A program made the position numbers and the translations under genes. The notes beneath the pieces are model-generated. The model worked only from the letters and a program-made list of their open reading frames with translations. It did no database searches and had not been told where the DNA came from. Below are positions 1 through 7,402 of a DNA stretch of 11,974 nt, piece by piece (the stretch's first letter is position 1; every line of letters begins with the position of its first letter). The stretch is from Bacteroidales bacterium (GTDB taxonomy: Bacteria; Bacteroidota; Bacteroidia; Bacteroidales; WCHB1-69), in contig JAIROC010000595.1 of the NCBI GenBank assembly GCA_031257735.1, positions 1-11,974 on the forward strand, given 5' to 3'.

Positions 1-509
1 TTGCCACGGTTTCGTTCCCCGAATATTACCGTAGGACGAAGGATTCGCAACATTTTGTTTTTAGCGTCTTTACTCTGCCATTCCCGTAAAACTTCCTCCG
101 CCTGCCATTTGCTTTTACCGTAATGATTGAAAGGGTCGGCAGGATGAGTTTCGTTGGGATTTGTCTTGTTTAATCCGTAAATGGCGACAGAACTTGTGAA
201 AACTATACTTTTAATCCTGTTTTCATCCATAGCGTCCAAGACGTTTCGCGTGCCTTCGACATTAACGTCATAATACAAAGACGTCGGAGACACGTCGTCG
301 CGATGCTCCGCAGCTAACAAAATCACCAAATCGAATCCTTTTAACAAGGGTTTTAAAGCCTCTTTATCCCTGATATCAACAATGGTTGTGAATTGAGGAT
401 ATTTTTTGCTCGGCTGCTTGTCGAAGTTTGTAATTGTGTATTTGTCTTTTAACTGGTCGATGAGGCGCGTGCCGACAAAACCGGAGGCGCCGATGAGGGA
501 GAGTTTCAT
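1..509 (-). CDS. NAD-dependent sugar-nucleotide epimerase/dehydratase (SDR), 5' part only
   Basis: This is an extended short-chain dehydrogenase cut by the left edge: 169 complete codons are present from the ATG at 507-509 and the C-terminal part is missing. The Rossmann motif GASGFVG is at residues 7-13, an acidic end of beta-2 follows (NFDKQ, 28-32), LLAAEHRDD is at 64-72, the TSS of the active site is at 105-107 and the catalytic YGKSK (Tyr130, Lys134) comes next. Such proteins epimerise, reduce or dehydrate NDP-hexoses in the cytoplasm; which sugar is handled cannot be told from this half. It lies 83 nt downstream of the TuaG-like transferase gene and its GC content (47-52% in two 60-base rows counted) is well above most of the genes to its right, so it may belong to the conserved flank of the locus rather than to the AT-rich cassette. 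By analogy with WbpV/WbpL-type arrangements, an initiating sugar-phosphate transferase could follow to the left; that is a guess. Confidence 0.9.
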   Translation of the reverse strand, partial: MKLSLIGASGFVGTRLIDQLKDKYTITNFDKQPSKKYPQFTTIVDIRDKEALKPLLKGFDLVILLAAEHRDDVSPTSLYYDVNVEGTRNVLDAMDENRIKSIVFTSSVAIYGLNKTNPNETHPADPFNHYGKSKWQAEEVLREWQSKDAKNKMLRILRPTVIFGERNRG

Positions 510-592
510 ATTGTATTTTTTTAAGATAGATATTTTTTGTACGACAAAATCCTAATTTATGCTTTAGAAATACCCGAGTAGCCCCAAAAATC

Positions 593-1342
593 TTAAATTT
601 TATATTTTCTGAATCCGCAAATAATATATAGTAAAAAATAAAAAATTGATTCAATTATAGAAAGATGTTCATGTTTACGATATACTGCCCATGTCCATTT
701 TGCTGCTTTGAGTTTATTCGAAGAGAAAGATGTCTGACCAACTCGGTACAGAGCTAACACTTTAGGAACAGCATACGCTATATGACCTTTCTTTAAAATA
801 CTTAACCATAAAATATAATCTTCAACTTTTTCATATAGAAAATAGATTTTTCCCAATTTATTTACAGAATACATCCCAGTTAAGCAACCTATTACATTTC
901 CTTTTAATAATTGTTTATAGTTTATTTTTGACGGTGTTCGTACAATTCTGTTATTCCGGAAACCATTACTATCAATCTTCTCATAATAAGAATAAACAAC
1001 TGCTGCATCTTTTTGTTGAGCTAAATTAATTTGTTCTTGTAGTTTATCGGACAACCATATATCATCGGAATCCAAAAATGCAATAAAATCCCCTGATGCT
1101 TTTTCAATACCAAAGTTTCGAGGGACAGCAGGTAAACCATTGTTTTGAGGCATCTGATATAATTTAATCCTTTTGTCATTTTTGATACATTCTTTGATGA
1201 TATCAATACTATTATCGGTAGAACAATCATCTACAATAATGAGTTCCCAATTTGTATATGTCTGATTTATTACAGATTGTATGGATGATTCTATATAGAT
1301 AGCTCTGTTATAATTTGGAATAATAATTGAAACTAATATCAT
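593..1342 (-). CDS. GT2 family glycosyltransferase, TuaG-like
   Basis: This 249-residue GT-A fold transferase should add one sugar from a nucleotide donor to the lipid-linked repeat unit at the cytoplasmic face of the inner membrane. The N-terminal VSIIIPNYNR (4-13) is the classical GT2 start, IIVDDCSTDNS (35-45) holds the nucleotide-binding aspartates, and FLDSDD (89-94) carries the metal-binding DxD. EDYILWL (174-180) supplies the likely acidic catalytic residues. The late segment YRVGQTSFSSNKLKAAKW (199-216) resembles the C-terminal part of TuaG-type transferases from teichuronic acid and O-antigen loci, and a hydrophobic stretch at about 232-243 may contact the membrane. The length is normal for the group. 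The ATG is at 1340-1342, 74 nt after the Wzy stop; that gap includes most of an unusual GC-richer segment. It is the last gene of the AT-rich block. Donor and linkage cannot be predicted. Confidence 0.9.
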   Translation of the reverse strand: MILVSIIIPNYNRAIYIESSIQSVINQTYTNWELIIVDDCSTDNSIDIIKECIKNDKRIKLYQMPQNNGLPAVPRNFGIEKASGDFIAFLDSDDIWLSDKLQEQINLAQQKDAAVVYSYYEKIDSNGFRNNRIVRTPSKINYKQLLKGNVIGCLTGMYSVNKLGKIYFLYEKVEDYILWLSILKKGHIAYAVPKVLALYRVGQTSFSSNKLKAAKWTWAVYRKHEHLSIIESIFYFLLYIICGFRKYKI

Positions 1343-1375
1343 TACATATATTTTACATTAATAATTAATTAAAAG

Positions 1376-1462
1376 CAACATTTTGGAAACATAAGTTTGA
1401 TGCAGTCAATGTACCCTCAGGCAATCCGGCTCGAAAAACCGACAATTTGGAATGCACCCGAT
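1376..1462. repeat. GC-richer insert-like segment at the 3' end of wzy (possible dispersed-repeat or element remnant)
   Basis: About 45% of bases 1381-1460 are G or C, inside surroundings that are much more AT-rich. The segment begins abruptly within the last codons of Wzy and ends in the AT-rich leader of the next gene. It contains two near-identical direct repeats: an 11-mer at 1378-1388 and 1442-1452 (one mismatch) and a 9-mer at 1408-1416 and 1451-1459 (one mismatch). One minus frame and two plus frames stay open through it, as expected of a piece of former coding sequence or of a compact repeat. No transposase and no clear terminal inverted repeats are visible. Calling it a repeat is inference from composition and position; the boundaries are approximate. 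Confidence 0.35.
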
Positions 1463-2670
1463 CTTTCTTTATAAACCTTATAACAAATAGCCATACATAT
1501 CCATGGTATAGGTTCGCCAATAGAACCTGAGAGAGTAATACTAAATAAAAACAGTATAACAAAACAAAATATAGGATCCTTCATATTTTTCAAAAGTTTA
1601 AAAATTGGATTAAGTATGTAAAGTGCCAATATAAGACCAAGCATTCCCATATCTAACGATATTGATGATAAAAACGATATAGGACGCACAGGTATATATC
1701 CTCCCTGAAAATAGTATGTTAAATTCGGATCTATGTAAGTTTCATTCAATGCTTCCACAGAACTATATTTCCACAATCCTACTCCTCCCCCTAAAGGATG
1801 AAAAATGGCATATTTATAAGCGGCTATTAATGTAATTAAACGGAATCCCGATTGATTTAGTAATATGTAGTATACATCAGAAAAACTAACATTGGCTAAT
1901 ATCGTATAAAATACTGTAATTGCCCGATTGTTAAAATTTCGCAGTACAGGAATTAAAAAAACGAATAGAACGGTCATAGCTATAGCAAATTTAATTCTGT
2001 AGCGAGCAAATAAATAAATAAGTAATAATAAACATCCTTCCGAAGATCGAATAATAAAAACAATAAAAAAAACTATGATGATATCAAATATGTATTGAAG
2101 TTTCTTGGGAAAATTGTTTAAATATATCCATGTTGCATATAAAATAATTATTTCATAAGCAGCTCGCGATGGTTCACTGGATAATAGCGTAACACCTCTA
2201 CCTGACATTTCCACTAAAGATACTGAATTTGCTCGGGGTACCATAAATTTAAGTACAGGGGTTAATATACGAATTAATCCTGATATTTGCAATATCCCTA
2301 AAATTATAAGAAAATATAAAACTACATTGATTGATTTTTTTAATTTAATTAATTCTTTTTCTGAACAAAATATTATCGTATCAAAAACAAGCAACGGACT
2401 GATATATGCTGTAACGCTTCTAACAATGTCACTGTCCATATTGTTAAATTGCATGGCGTAAAACCCATATACCGACGAAATAAATATTACAATAATCAAA
2501 GGAATAAAAACTTTATTCAATTTTATCTTGCATAGAGAAGAATGGAATAAAAAATAGATGAAACAATATATAATTGGCCATGGAAAAATTTCTGCACTTA
2601 ACAGAGAAAATGTGATTGAGGGAAAAAAAAGAAGTATACGAAATACATTCATTGCTACATTTTTATCCAT
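1417..2670 (-). CDS. wzy: Wzy-type O-antigen/capsule repeat-unit polymerase
   Basis: This 417-residue, strongly hydrophobic protein has many predicted membrane spans (for example about 11-25, 31-45, 53-71, 115-135, 192-208, 227-242, 335-355 and 366-382). It fits the Wzy polymerase, which joins flipped undecaprenyl-linked repeat units on the periplasmic side. SSEPSRAAYE (164-173) and GFRLITLIAAYKYAIFHPLG (275-294), followed by GGGVGLW, resemble the conserved periplasmic-loop motifs of Wzy/O-antigen ligase proteins. The block also contains wzx and several transferases and needs exactly one such protein, which supports the call over a ligase. The start at 2668-2670 overlaps the fucosyltransferase gene by 16 nt; the ATG at 2650-2652 (residue 7, MNVFRI) lies 2 nt after that gene's stop and is an equally good start. 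The last residues, from about 403 on, are encoded by the GC-richer segment and are polar, so the native C-terminus seems to have been replaced. Confidence 0.85.
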   Translation of the reverse strand: MDKNVAMNVFRILLFFPSITFSLLSAEIFPWPIIYCFIYFLFHSSLCKIKLNKVFIPLIIVIFISSVYGFYAMQFNNMDSDIVRSVTAYISPLLVFDTIIFCSEKELIKLKKSINVVLYFLIILGILQISGLIRILTPVLKFMVPRANSVSLVEMSGRGVTLLSSEPSRAAYEIIILYATWIYLNNFPKKLQYIFDIIIVFFIVFIIRSSEGCLLLLIYLFARYRIKFAIAMTVLFVFLIPVLRNFNNRAITVFYTILANVSFSDVYYILLNQSGFRLITLIAAYKYAIFHPLGGGVGLWKYSSVEALNETYIDPNLTYYFQGGYIPVRPISFLSSISLDMGMLGLILALYILNPIFKLLKNMKDPIFCFVILFLFSITLSGSIGEPIPWICMAICYKVYKERSGAFQIVGFSSRIA

Positions 2671-3560
2671 TTATCTGGAATAATATCCATACTATTGATA
2701 AAACGGGGCGCCCATTTTTTGGGAGATATTACTATCTTATCGGGATTATCATTTAACCATGCTCCCCACCAGCTAAACGAACTCATCGAAATAATATTAT
2801 GCTTGCACTGGCTCATTAAATACATATCCTGATTACTTTCATTTCCTCTGTTCCAATCTACAATAATCATGTTTTCTGCTAAATGTATATTATGTTTGAC
2901 CCACAAAATATTATCTGTGAAAATATAAAAAACAGGATTATCAACTCTTTTTTCCATTTCACGTATTGCTCTGACATAATAACTTTTAGATGCCACTCTC
3001 CAAACAAGGCGTAATCTCAGAAAATACAACAGATGTTTGAAATTTATGACAGAATCCAACCTGCGGATATGCACAGAAATAGAATTTTCTTCAATCATCC
3101 TTTTTGCACATTCTATTGTCGCAAAAGACAGATTACTCCATTTGAAAACAGACTTAATATCCACAGAATCAAAATATTTTTCATTTTGCCAATAACCATC
3201 GTAATATTTATCCGTGTTATCGTTTTTTAAACAGGGATAATATCCGCAATACAACGGAGCACAAAAATGTGTGCCTTTTATAAATAAATTTGGATTATGA
3301 AATAATAATTGTCCTAATTTACGCCGTATTTTAAATAATGGTTTTAAATCTTTTATTTGTACAAAATCGTTATATCCCGCCTCAATTGCACGTAAATTTA
3401 TATTGAAAACATTTTCCAATTCTATTCCGTTGTGTTGATAGTAGTTCTTAAATTCAGAAATATCTACTTTTACATTTCCATGAACTTGATTTAACCAACA
3501 ATAAAACATATACTGAAACATTTGGTTACCTAATCCACCTATGATTTTTACTATCTGCAT
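2655..3560 (-). CDS. GT11 family alpha-1,2-fucosyltransferase-like protein
   Basis: This 301-residue protein carries the GT11 hallmarks: GGLGNQMFQY (8-17) at the donor-binding N-terminus, DGYWQNEKYF (121-130), the fucosyltransferase motif HIRRLD (164-169, pattern HxRRxD), YIFTDN (212-217) and SMSSFSWWGAWL (258-269). GT11 enzymes transfer L-fucose from GDP-fucose, usually in alpha-1,2 linkage to galactose, as in H-antigen-like structures on bacterial O-antigens and capsules. The gmd gene two positions upstream fits a GDP-deoxyhexose donor. The residue between Arg and Asp in HxRRxD is Leu, where Gly is more usual, and a hydrophobic/basic stretch (about 173-190) separates the motif from the YYVRAI helix; both may tune specificity. 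The gene starts inside the stop of the upstream GT2 gene (TAATG, 1-nt overlap at 3560), which suggests translational coupling. GT11 membership is secure; the acceptor is not predictable. Confidence 0.9.
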   Translation of the reverse strand: MQIVKIIGGLGNQMFQYMFYCWLNQVHGNVKVDISEFKNYYQHNGIELENVFNINLRAIEAGYNDFVQIKDLKPLFKIRRKLGQLLFHNPNLFIKGTHFCAPLYCGYYPCLKNDNTDKYYDGYWQNEKYFDSVDIKSVFKWSNLSFATIECAKRMIEENSISVHIRRLDSVINFKHLLYFLRLRLVWRVASKSYYVRAIREMEKRVDNPVFYIFTDNILWVKHNIHLAENMIIVDWNRGNESNQDMYLMSQCKHNIISMSSFSWWGAWLNDNPDKIVISPKKWAPRFINSMDIIPDKWIKM

Positions 3561-4255
3561 TATTTCTGATTTTTGATGTAGTTGTATATACTTTTAAAAT
3601 GTCTATACCAGCGAAATATTCTTGTTGGATGTTCCATAGCGCATTTAAAAGACTCTTTGCATATCAACCATTTACCCTCTTTTGTGGAACTTATACCATT
3701 CTCATAAAATCGCGCAACAATTAAATCAGTTTGAAGCATTTTTGCTTTTCTTGATAAAAAACTTTCAAAAACAATCCAATCAGATATAATTTTATAATCT
3801 TCTCGGTATCCCCTTATATTCTTTAGCTCTTTTTTACGATAAAATGTACCTTGATGTGGGGAGACTATCTTTCCAAACATTATTTTGATATTGTTTTTTC
3901 TTATTGATTCTACTCCGGCCTTTATTATAATTTCATTATGATTACATAATTTCATTATTTGCAATAATTTTGCGCCAATTCCTTCCATACATTCATCTCC
4001 CGCATTTAGAAACCAAACCCATTCTCCAATTGCACAATGCAAACCAATATTCATTGCATTATATATTCCTTTTGGTGGAGTGTATATGTATTTTCTGTTA
4101 TCATTGTTTGCGTATTCGGCTTTTTCACTGCAAACTATAATGTGATCAACTTCATATTTGGCAATAAACGAAGAAAAATTATTATCTACAGATTTGATTG
4201 TTTTGAATAATTCTTCATCATAGTAACGAGAAACAGTAATTATTGATAATATCAT
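3560..4255 (-). CDS. Small GT2 family glycosyltransferase
   Basis: This 231-residue GT-A transferase belongs to the short GT2 group found in many O-antigen and capsule loci. LSIITVSR (3-10) is the first strand. GIYNAMNIGL (63-72) and EWVWFLNAGDE (78-88) form the typical nucleotide and metal site of this group, in which NAGD takes the place of the usual DxD. SPHQGTFYRKK (132-142) and YKIISDW (154-160) match the acceptor-side motifs. It should add one sugar to the lipid-linked repeat unit in the cytoplasm; donor and linkage are unknown. Its stop overlaps the fucosyltransferase start by one base. Upstream, 59 nt of AT-rich sequence (4256-4314) without an evident terminator separates it from gmd. 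The ATG at 4253-4255 directly precedes the first beta strand, so the start is well supported. Confidence 0.88.
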   Translation of the reverse strand: MILSIITVSRYYDEELFKTIKSVDNNFSSFIAKYEVDHIIVCSEKAEYANNDNRKYIYTPPKGIYNAMNIGLHCAIGEWVWFLNAGDECMEGIGAKLLQIMKLCNHNEIIIKAGVESIRKNNIKIMFGKIVSPHQGTFYRKKELKNIRGYREDYKIISDWIVFESFLSRKAKMLQTDLIVARFYENGISSTKEGKWLICKESFKCAMEHPTRIFRWYRHFKSIYNYIKNQK

Positions 4256-4314
4256 GCTTTCTGATCAATTATTGTTTTCTTATCTGTTATTTTTTAAGCA
4301 CAATTCATTTGGTA

Positions 4315-5370
4315 TTATTTTTCCACATTTTGATAATCATACAAAACCATCTTTTTCACTAATTCTTCAAAAGATGTTTTTCTTGGATTCCAGCCCAATA
4401 ATGTTTTAGCTTTTTCGGGATTTCCACAAAGCTGTTCTACTTCAGACGGACGAAAATATTCAGGGTCGACCTCAATAATAATATTTCCTGTTTTTTTACA
4501 AACGCCTTTTTCATTAATACCTGCGCCATGCCATTCGATATCAATATTTACTTCCTTAAATGCAAGATTACAAAATTCACGAACACTGTGCATCTCTCCT
4601 GTTGCAATCACAAAATCTTCCGGAACGTTGTATTGAAGCATTAACCACATACATTCCACATAATCTTTTGCATAGCCCCAATCACGAAGAGCGTCTAAAT
4701 TGCCGAGGTACAATTTTTTCTGAAATCCTTTAGCTATTCGTGCCGCTGACAATGTGATTTTTCGAGTAACAAAATTCTCTCCACGTCTTTCACTTTCGTG
4801 GTTGAATAAAATCCCATTTACAGCAAACATATTATATGCTTCTCTGTAATTTTTTGTAATCCAAAAACCATATTGTTTTGCTACGCCATAAGGAGAACGG
4901 GGATAAAATGGAGTTGTTTCACTCTGCGGAACTTCCTGCACCTGTCCATACAATTCGGACGTCGAAGCCTGATATATTCTCGTTTTTTGCTCCAACCCGC
5001 AGGTTCTGACTGCCTCTAATAAGCGCAATGTACCAATAGCATCGGTTTCTGCTGTATATTCCGGAACTTCGAATGAAATCTTGACATGCGATTGCGCTGC
5101 CAGATTGTATATTTCAGCCGGTTTAACTGTCTGTACTATACGAATAAGGTTTGAAGAATCCGTCATATCTCCGTAATGCAGTTTTATCATACGTTTATTG
5201 TGCATGTCTTCAATCATATTATCAATATACAGATGCTCTATTCTCTGTCGATTGAAAATTGAACTTCTTCTAATGACGCCATGCACCTTATATCCTTTTT
5301 CCAGGAGAAATTCAGCCAAATAAGAGCCATCCTGCCCATTAATACCTGTTATTAATGCTATTTTTTCCAT
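4315..5370 (-). CDS. gmd: GDP-mannose 4,6-dehydratase
   Basis: Gmd converts GDP-D-mannose to GDP-4-keto-6-deoxy-D-mannose, the branch-point intermediate for GDP-L-fucose, GDP-D-rhamnose, GDP-perosamine and related sugars. The 351 residues match the family length. Visible hallmarks are TGINGQDGSYLAEFL (8-22) for the NADP site, HGVIRRSS (30-37), the active-site STSELYG (136-142) with Thr137 and Glu139, SPYGVAK (159-165) with catalytic Tyr161 and Lys165, NHESERRGENFVTRK (190-204), and LGNLDALRDWGYAKDYVE (222-239). In the NHES motif Glu stands where Pro is usual (NHESPRRGE); the other key residues are intact. The gene starts 2 nt after the GT4 stop. Two 60-base rows counted in it give 42-43% GC, above most neighbouring transferase genes. 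No recognisable fcl/GMER gene lies in the window. Identification is firm. Confidence 0.97.
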   Translation of the reverse strand: MEKIALITGINGQDGSYLAEFLLEKGYKVHGVIRRSSIFNRQRIEHLYIDNMIEDMHNKRMIKLHYGDMTDSSNLIRIVQTVKPAEIYNLAAQSHVKISFEVPEYTAETDAIGTLRLLEAVRTCGLEQKTRIYQASTSELYGQVQEVPQSETTPFYPRSPYGVAKQYGFWITKNYREAYNMFAVNGILFNHESERRGENFVTRKITLSAARIAKGFQKKLYLGNLDALRDWGYAKDYVECMWLMLQYNVPEDFVIATGEMHSVREFCNLAFKEVNIDIEWHGAGINEKGVCKKTGNIIIEVDPEYFRPSEVEQLCGNPEKAKTLLGWNPRKTSFEELVKKMVLYDYQNVEK

Positions 5371-5372
5371 AA

Positions 5373-6533
5373 TTAATTATTTGTTTCAAAAATTGAGAGA
5401 AAATCATTTGCGAAAGTTATAATTCGCTGTTCCAATTTCTTGGTTAATTCTGTTTCTGTGTAATTATTTCCTTTAATATCCGACAGCAATATTTCAGCTA
5501 ACCTGTTTTCATCCAAAGGGTCAAAAAAAGTTACATCCTCATTTATTTGTTCTATGTGTACAGGGAGATTAGATAAAACGATATGTTTTCCAATAGTTTT
5601 ACAATCTTCTACCACTGTACTCCAGCCTTCAAATAAAGAGGGTTGAATTACAGCAATCGAATGTCTCAACAACGCCAATTGTTCTGTTCTGTCAACGAAT
5701 CCCAAAAATCTAACATTGTCGCTCAAATTATTTTCAATAACAAATGTTTTTAAACTGTCTGTGTATTTCGGGTTTCTATGATCACTTTCTTTACCTGTGA
5801 AAACAACAAGAATTTCAGGATTTTTTTCCTTTACTATTTTTAATGCTTCCAAAACTACGATATGATTTTTATGCGCCCAAAATTGATTGGATACAACAAA
5901 ATAAGGTTTATTCAATGAATATTTATTTCGTAATATTGTTTCATTACATTTAAATAATTTTCCTATATCAATTATGCTTGCAAATCTAAGTACATATTTT
6001 TTGTTTGTATGTTGAGGATAGAATTTTTTAAAATCATTTTTTGCATTATTACTGCTAAAAACAACATCTAATTCATTTTTAATAACCGTTATATAATACA
6101 CATGTCTGTTGTATACTGCCATCTTAGAAAAGAATTGAGGCACATATTTTTCTTGAAAGTCCGGAATCCAAACAACAGGTTGCTTTACTGTTAGCAGATT
6201 ATAACGCAAATCTGCTAAAAACAAGTTCGGTAATTGTTCTAACAACTTGAATTTAAAAAAAATATAGTTGCCAAAAAATATTCTTATGAATTTATTAATA
6301 GCTCTTTTAATTATTATAAGTTTATCCGGAACACATAAATATTCAATATACGGATACTCAGTCGCTTCAATATGTTCCAATGAGGATGATCTAGTATATA
6401 ATATTCGTAACACAGGTTTATTCTCATCCGGCAAAAATTTCAATGCTTTTATGATATTGCAAACATAATACACTCCTGCAATCCAATCTTCATTGTATGT
6501 GTACATTATATTTATTTGTTTTCTTTCAACCAT
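5373..6533 (-). CDS. GT4 family (GT-B fold) glycosyltransferase
   Basis: This 386-residue retaining glycosyltransferase has the GT-B two-domain layout. The N-terminal half starts with INIMYTYNEDWIAGVYY (7-23) and contains PVVWIPDFQEKYVP (119-132). The C-terminal donor domain contains YFVVSNQFWAHKNH (211-224), EILVVFTGKE (240-249), VRFLGFVDRTE (274-284) and QPSLFEGWSTVVED (297-310). In this last motif Glu302 and Glu309 are separated by six residues; the classical EX7E would place its second acid at Asp310. The start at 6531-6533 overlaps the epimerase gene by 22 nt. A later ATG (residue 10, 6504-6506) follows that gene's stop closely but would remove the first beta strand (QINI), so the longer form is preferred. 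The enzyme should extend the repeat unit with a retained-configuration sugar, perhaps a mannose-type residue; substrate identity is a guess. Confidence 0.9.
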   Translation of the reverse strand: MVERKQINIMYTYNEDWIAGVYYVCNIIKALKFLPDENKPVLRILYTRSSSLEHIEATEYPYIEYLCVPDKLIIIKRAINKFIRIFFGNYIFFKFKLLEQLPNLFLADLRYNLLTVKQPVVWIPDFQEKYVPQFFSKMAVYNRHVYYITVIKNELDVVFSSNNAKNDFKKFYPQHTNKKYVLRFASIIDIGKLFKCNETILRNKYSLNKPYFVVSNQFWAHKNHIVVLEALKIVKEKNPEILVVFTGKESDHRNPKYTDSLKTFVIENNLSDNVRFLGFVDRTEQLALLRHSIAVIQPSLFEGWSTVVEDCKTIGKHIVLSNLPVHIEQINEDVTFFDPLDENRLAEILLSDIKGNNYTETELTKKLEQRIITFANDFLSIFETNN

Positions 6534-7402
6534 TGCGCTGTATATTTTAATCCTTCGTTAATTGTGTAATGTGGGGTAAAGCCAAGAGTTCCAAGTATGG
6601 AAATGTCTGCTCTCCATTTTACAGGGTCTCCCTGTTTTGTTTTTTGATTGAAGGTGATTTCAATGTTTTTTCCAAGATATGAACAGAATATAGACGCCGC
6701 TTCCTTGATTGCAGTTTCTTTTCCCGATGCCACATTTATAATATTGCCATTAAACGCAGCATGTTTAATTACGCAATCAATCGCAGAAACAAGGTCTTTT
6801 ATATAAATGAAATCCCGTGTTTCGTTGCCGGTTCCGTATAACTCTATCTGCTCTGATACAAGTGTTTTTTGAAATATATCCCAAAACAACTGTTTTTTTA
6901 GTTTTTCTCCGTAAATAGAGAACAAACGTAAATTCACTGTTTTTATTCCAAATATTTTGAAATATTCTTCGCAGAACAGTTCCGAACAGTATTTATGAAA
7001 TCCGTAAGGCGAAATCGGAGATACTTTGTCCGTCTCGGAAATCGGCAATTTTGCGGGATTTCCATAAACGCCGGCGGTTGAAAGATTGATATATTTACAC
7101 GATGGACTTAATGTTCGTATCAATTCCAGTATTTTTGCTACGGTATGAGTATTTCTCTCAAAATCCAAAAAAGGATTTTCCATGGATACAGGCACACTCC
7201 CGTTTCCACTTGCATTGATGCATACGTCAAAGGAATGTGTGATAAAAAGTTTATCCAATCCATCTAAATTATTTGTAATCAGACTGAATTTATTTTGTGT
7301 ACTGTGTATTAAATCAACGCCATATACGAAATGATTCTTTTCAAAAAAACCGTACAAATGAGAGCCAATGAACCCACAGGAACCTATGATTAGAATATTC
7401 AT
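6512..7402 (-). CDS. NAD-dependent epimerase/dehydratase or reductase (extended SDR) for a nucleotide sugar
   Basis: This 296-residue extended SDR has the NAD motif GSCGFIG (7-13) with Asp30 at the end of beta-2, INASGNGSVP (62-71), the active-site LSTAGVYG (107-114), catalytic Tyr133 and Lys137 in SPYGFHK (131-137), and the substrate-domain signature TRDFIYIKD (195-203). It ends with a typical GFTPHYTINEGL segment (274-285). The family covers 4-epimerases, 4,6-dehydratases and 4-keto reductases. With gmd two genes downstream, it could be the enzyme that finishes a GDP-6-deoxyhexose (RMD-like reductase or fucose synthase role). It lacks the GMVGSA-type start of Fcl, so that is only a hypothesis. 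Its start overlaps the acyltransferase stop as ATGA (7399-7402), and its 3' end overlaps the GT4 start by 22 nt. The general class is certain; the substrate is not. Confidence 0.88.
   Translation of the reverse strand: MNILIIGSCGFIGSHLYGFFEKNHFVYGVDLIHSTQNKFSLITNNLDGLDKLFITHSFDVCINASGNGSVPVSMENPFLDFERNTHTVAKILELIRTLSPSCKYINLSTAGVYGNPAKLPISETDKVSPISPYGFHKYCSELFCEEYFKIFGIKTVNLRLFSIYGEKLKKQLFWDIFQKTLVSEQIELYGTGNETRDFIYIKDLVSAIDCVIKHAAFNGNIINVASGKETAIKEAASIFCSYLGKNIEITFNQKTKQGDPVKWRADISILGTLGFTPHYTINEGLKYTAQWLKENK

Noticed and set aside
376..654. Minus-strand open frame of 92 codons between the TuaG-like gene and the left SDR gene
   Set aside because: It overlaps the well-supported SDR start and the end of the transferase gene in another frame, and its product has no recognisable motif or sensible composition.
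1386..1393. Possible Bacteroides -7 promoter element (TATGTTTC on the minus strand) before the TuaG-like gene
   Set aside because: It misses the final G of TAnnTTTG and no TTTG is found at the proper distance upstream; AT-rich sequence gives such matches by chance.
1376..1462. An intact insertion sequence at the wzy 3' end
   Set aside because: The segment is under 100 bases, has no transposase and shows no terminal inverted repeats or target duplication that I can see, so only a remnant or short repeat is proposed.
1365..1562. Minus-strand open frame of 65 codons overlapping the wzy 3' end
   Set aside because: It is a shadow of wzy over most of its length and stays open only because the GC-richer segment lacks stops in that frame.
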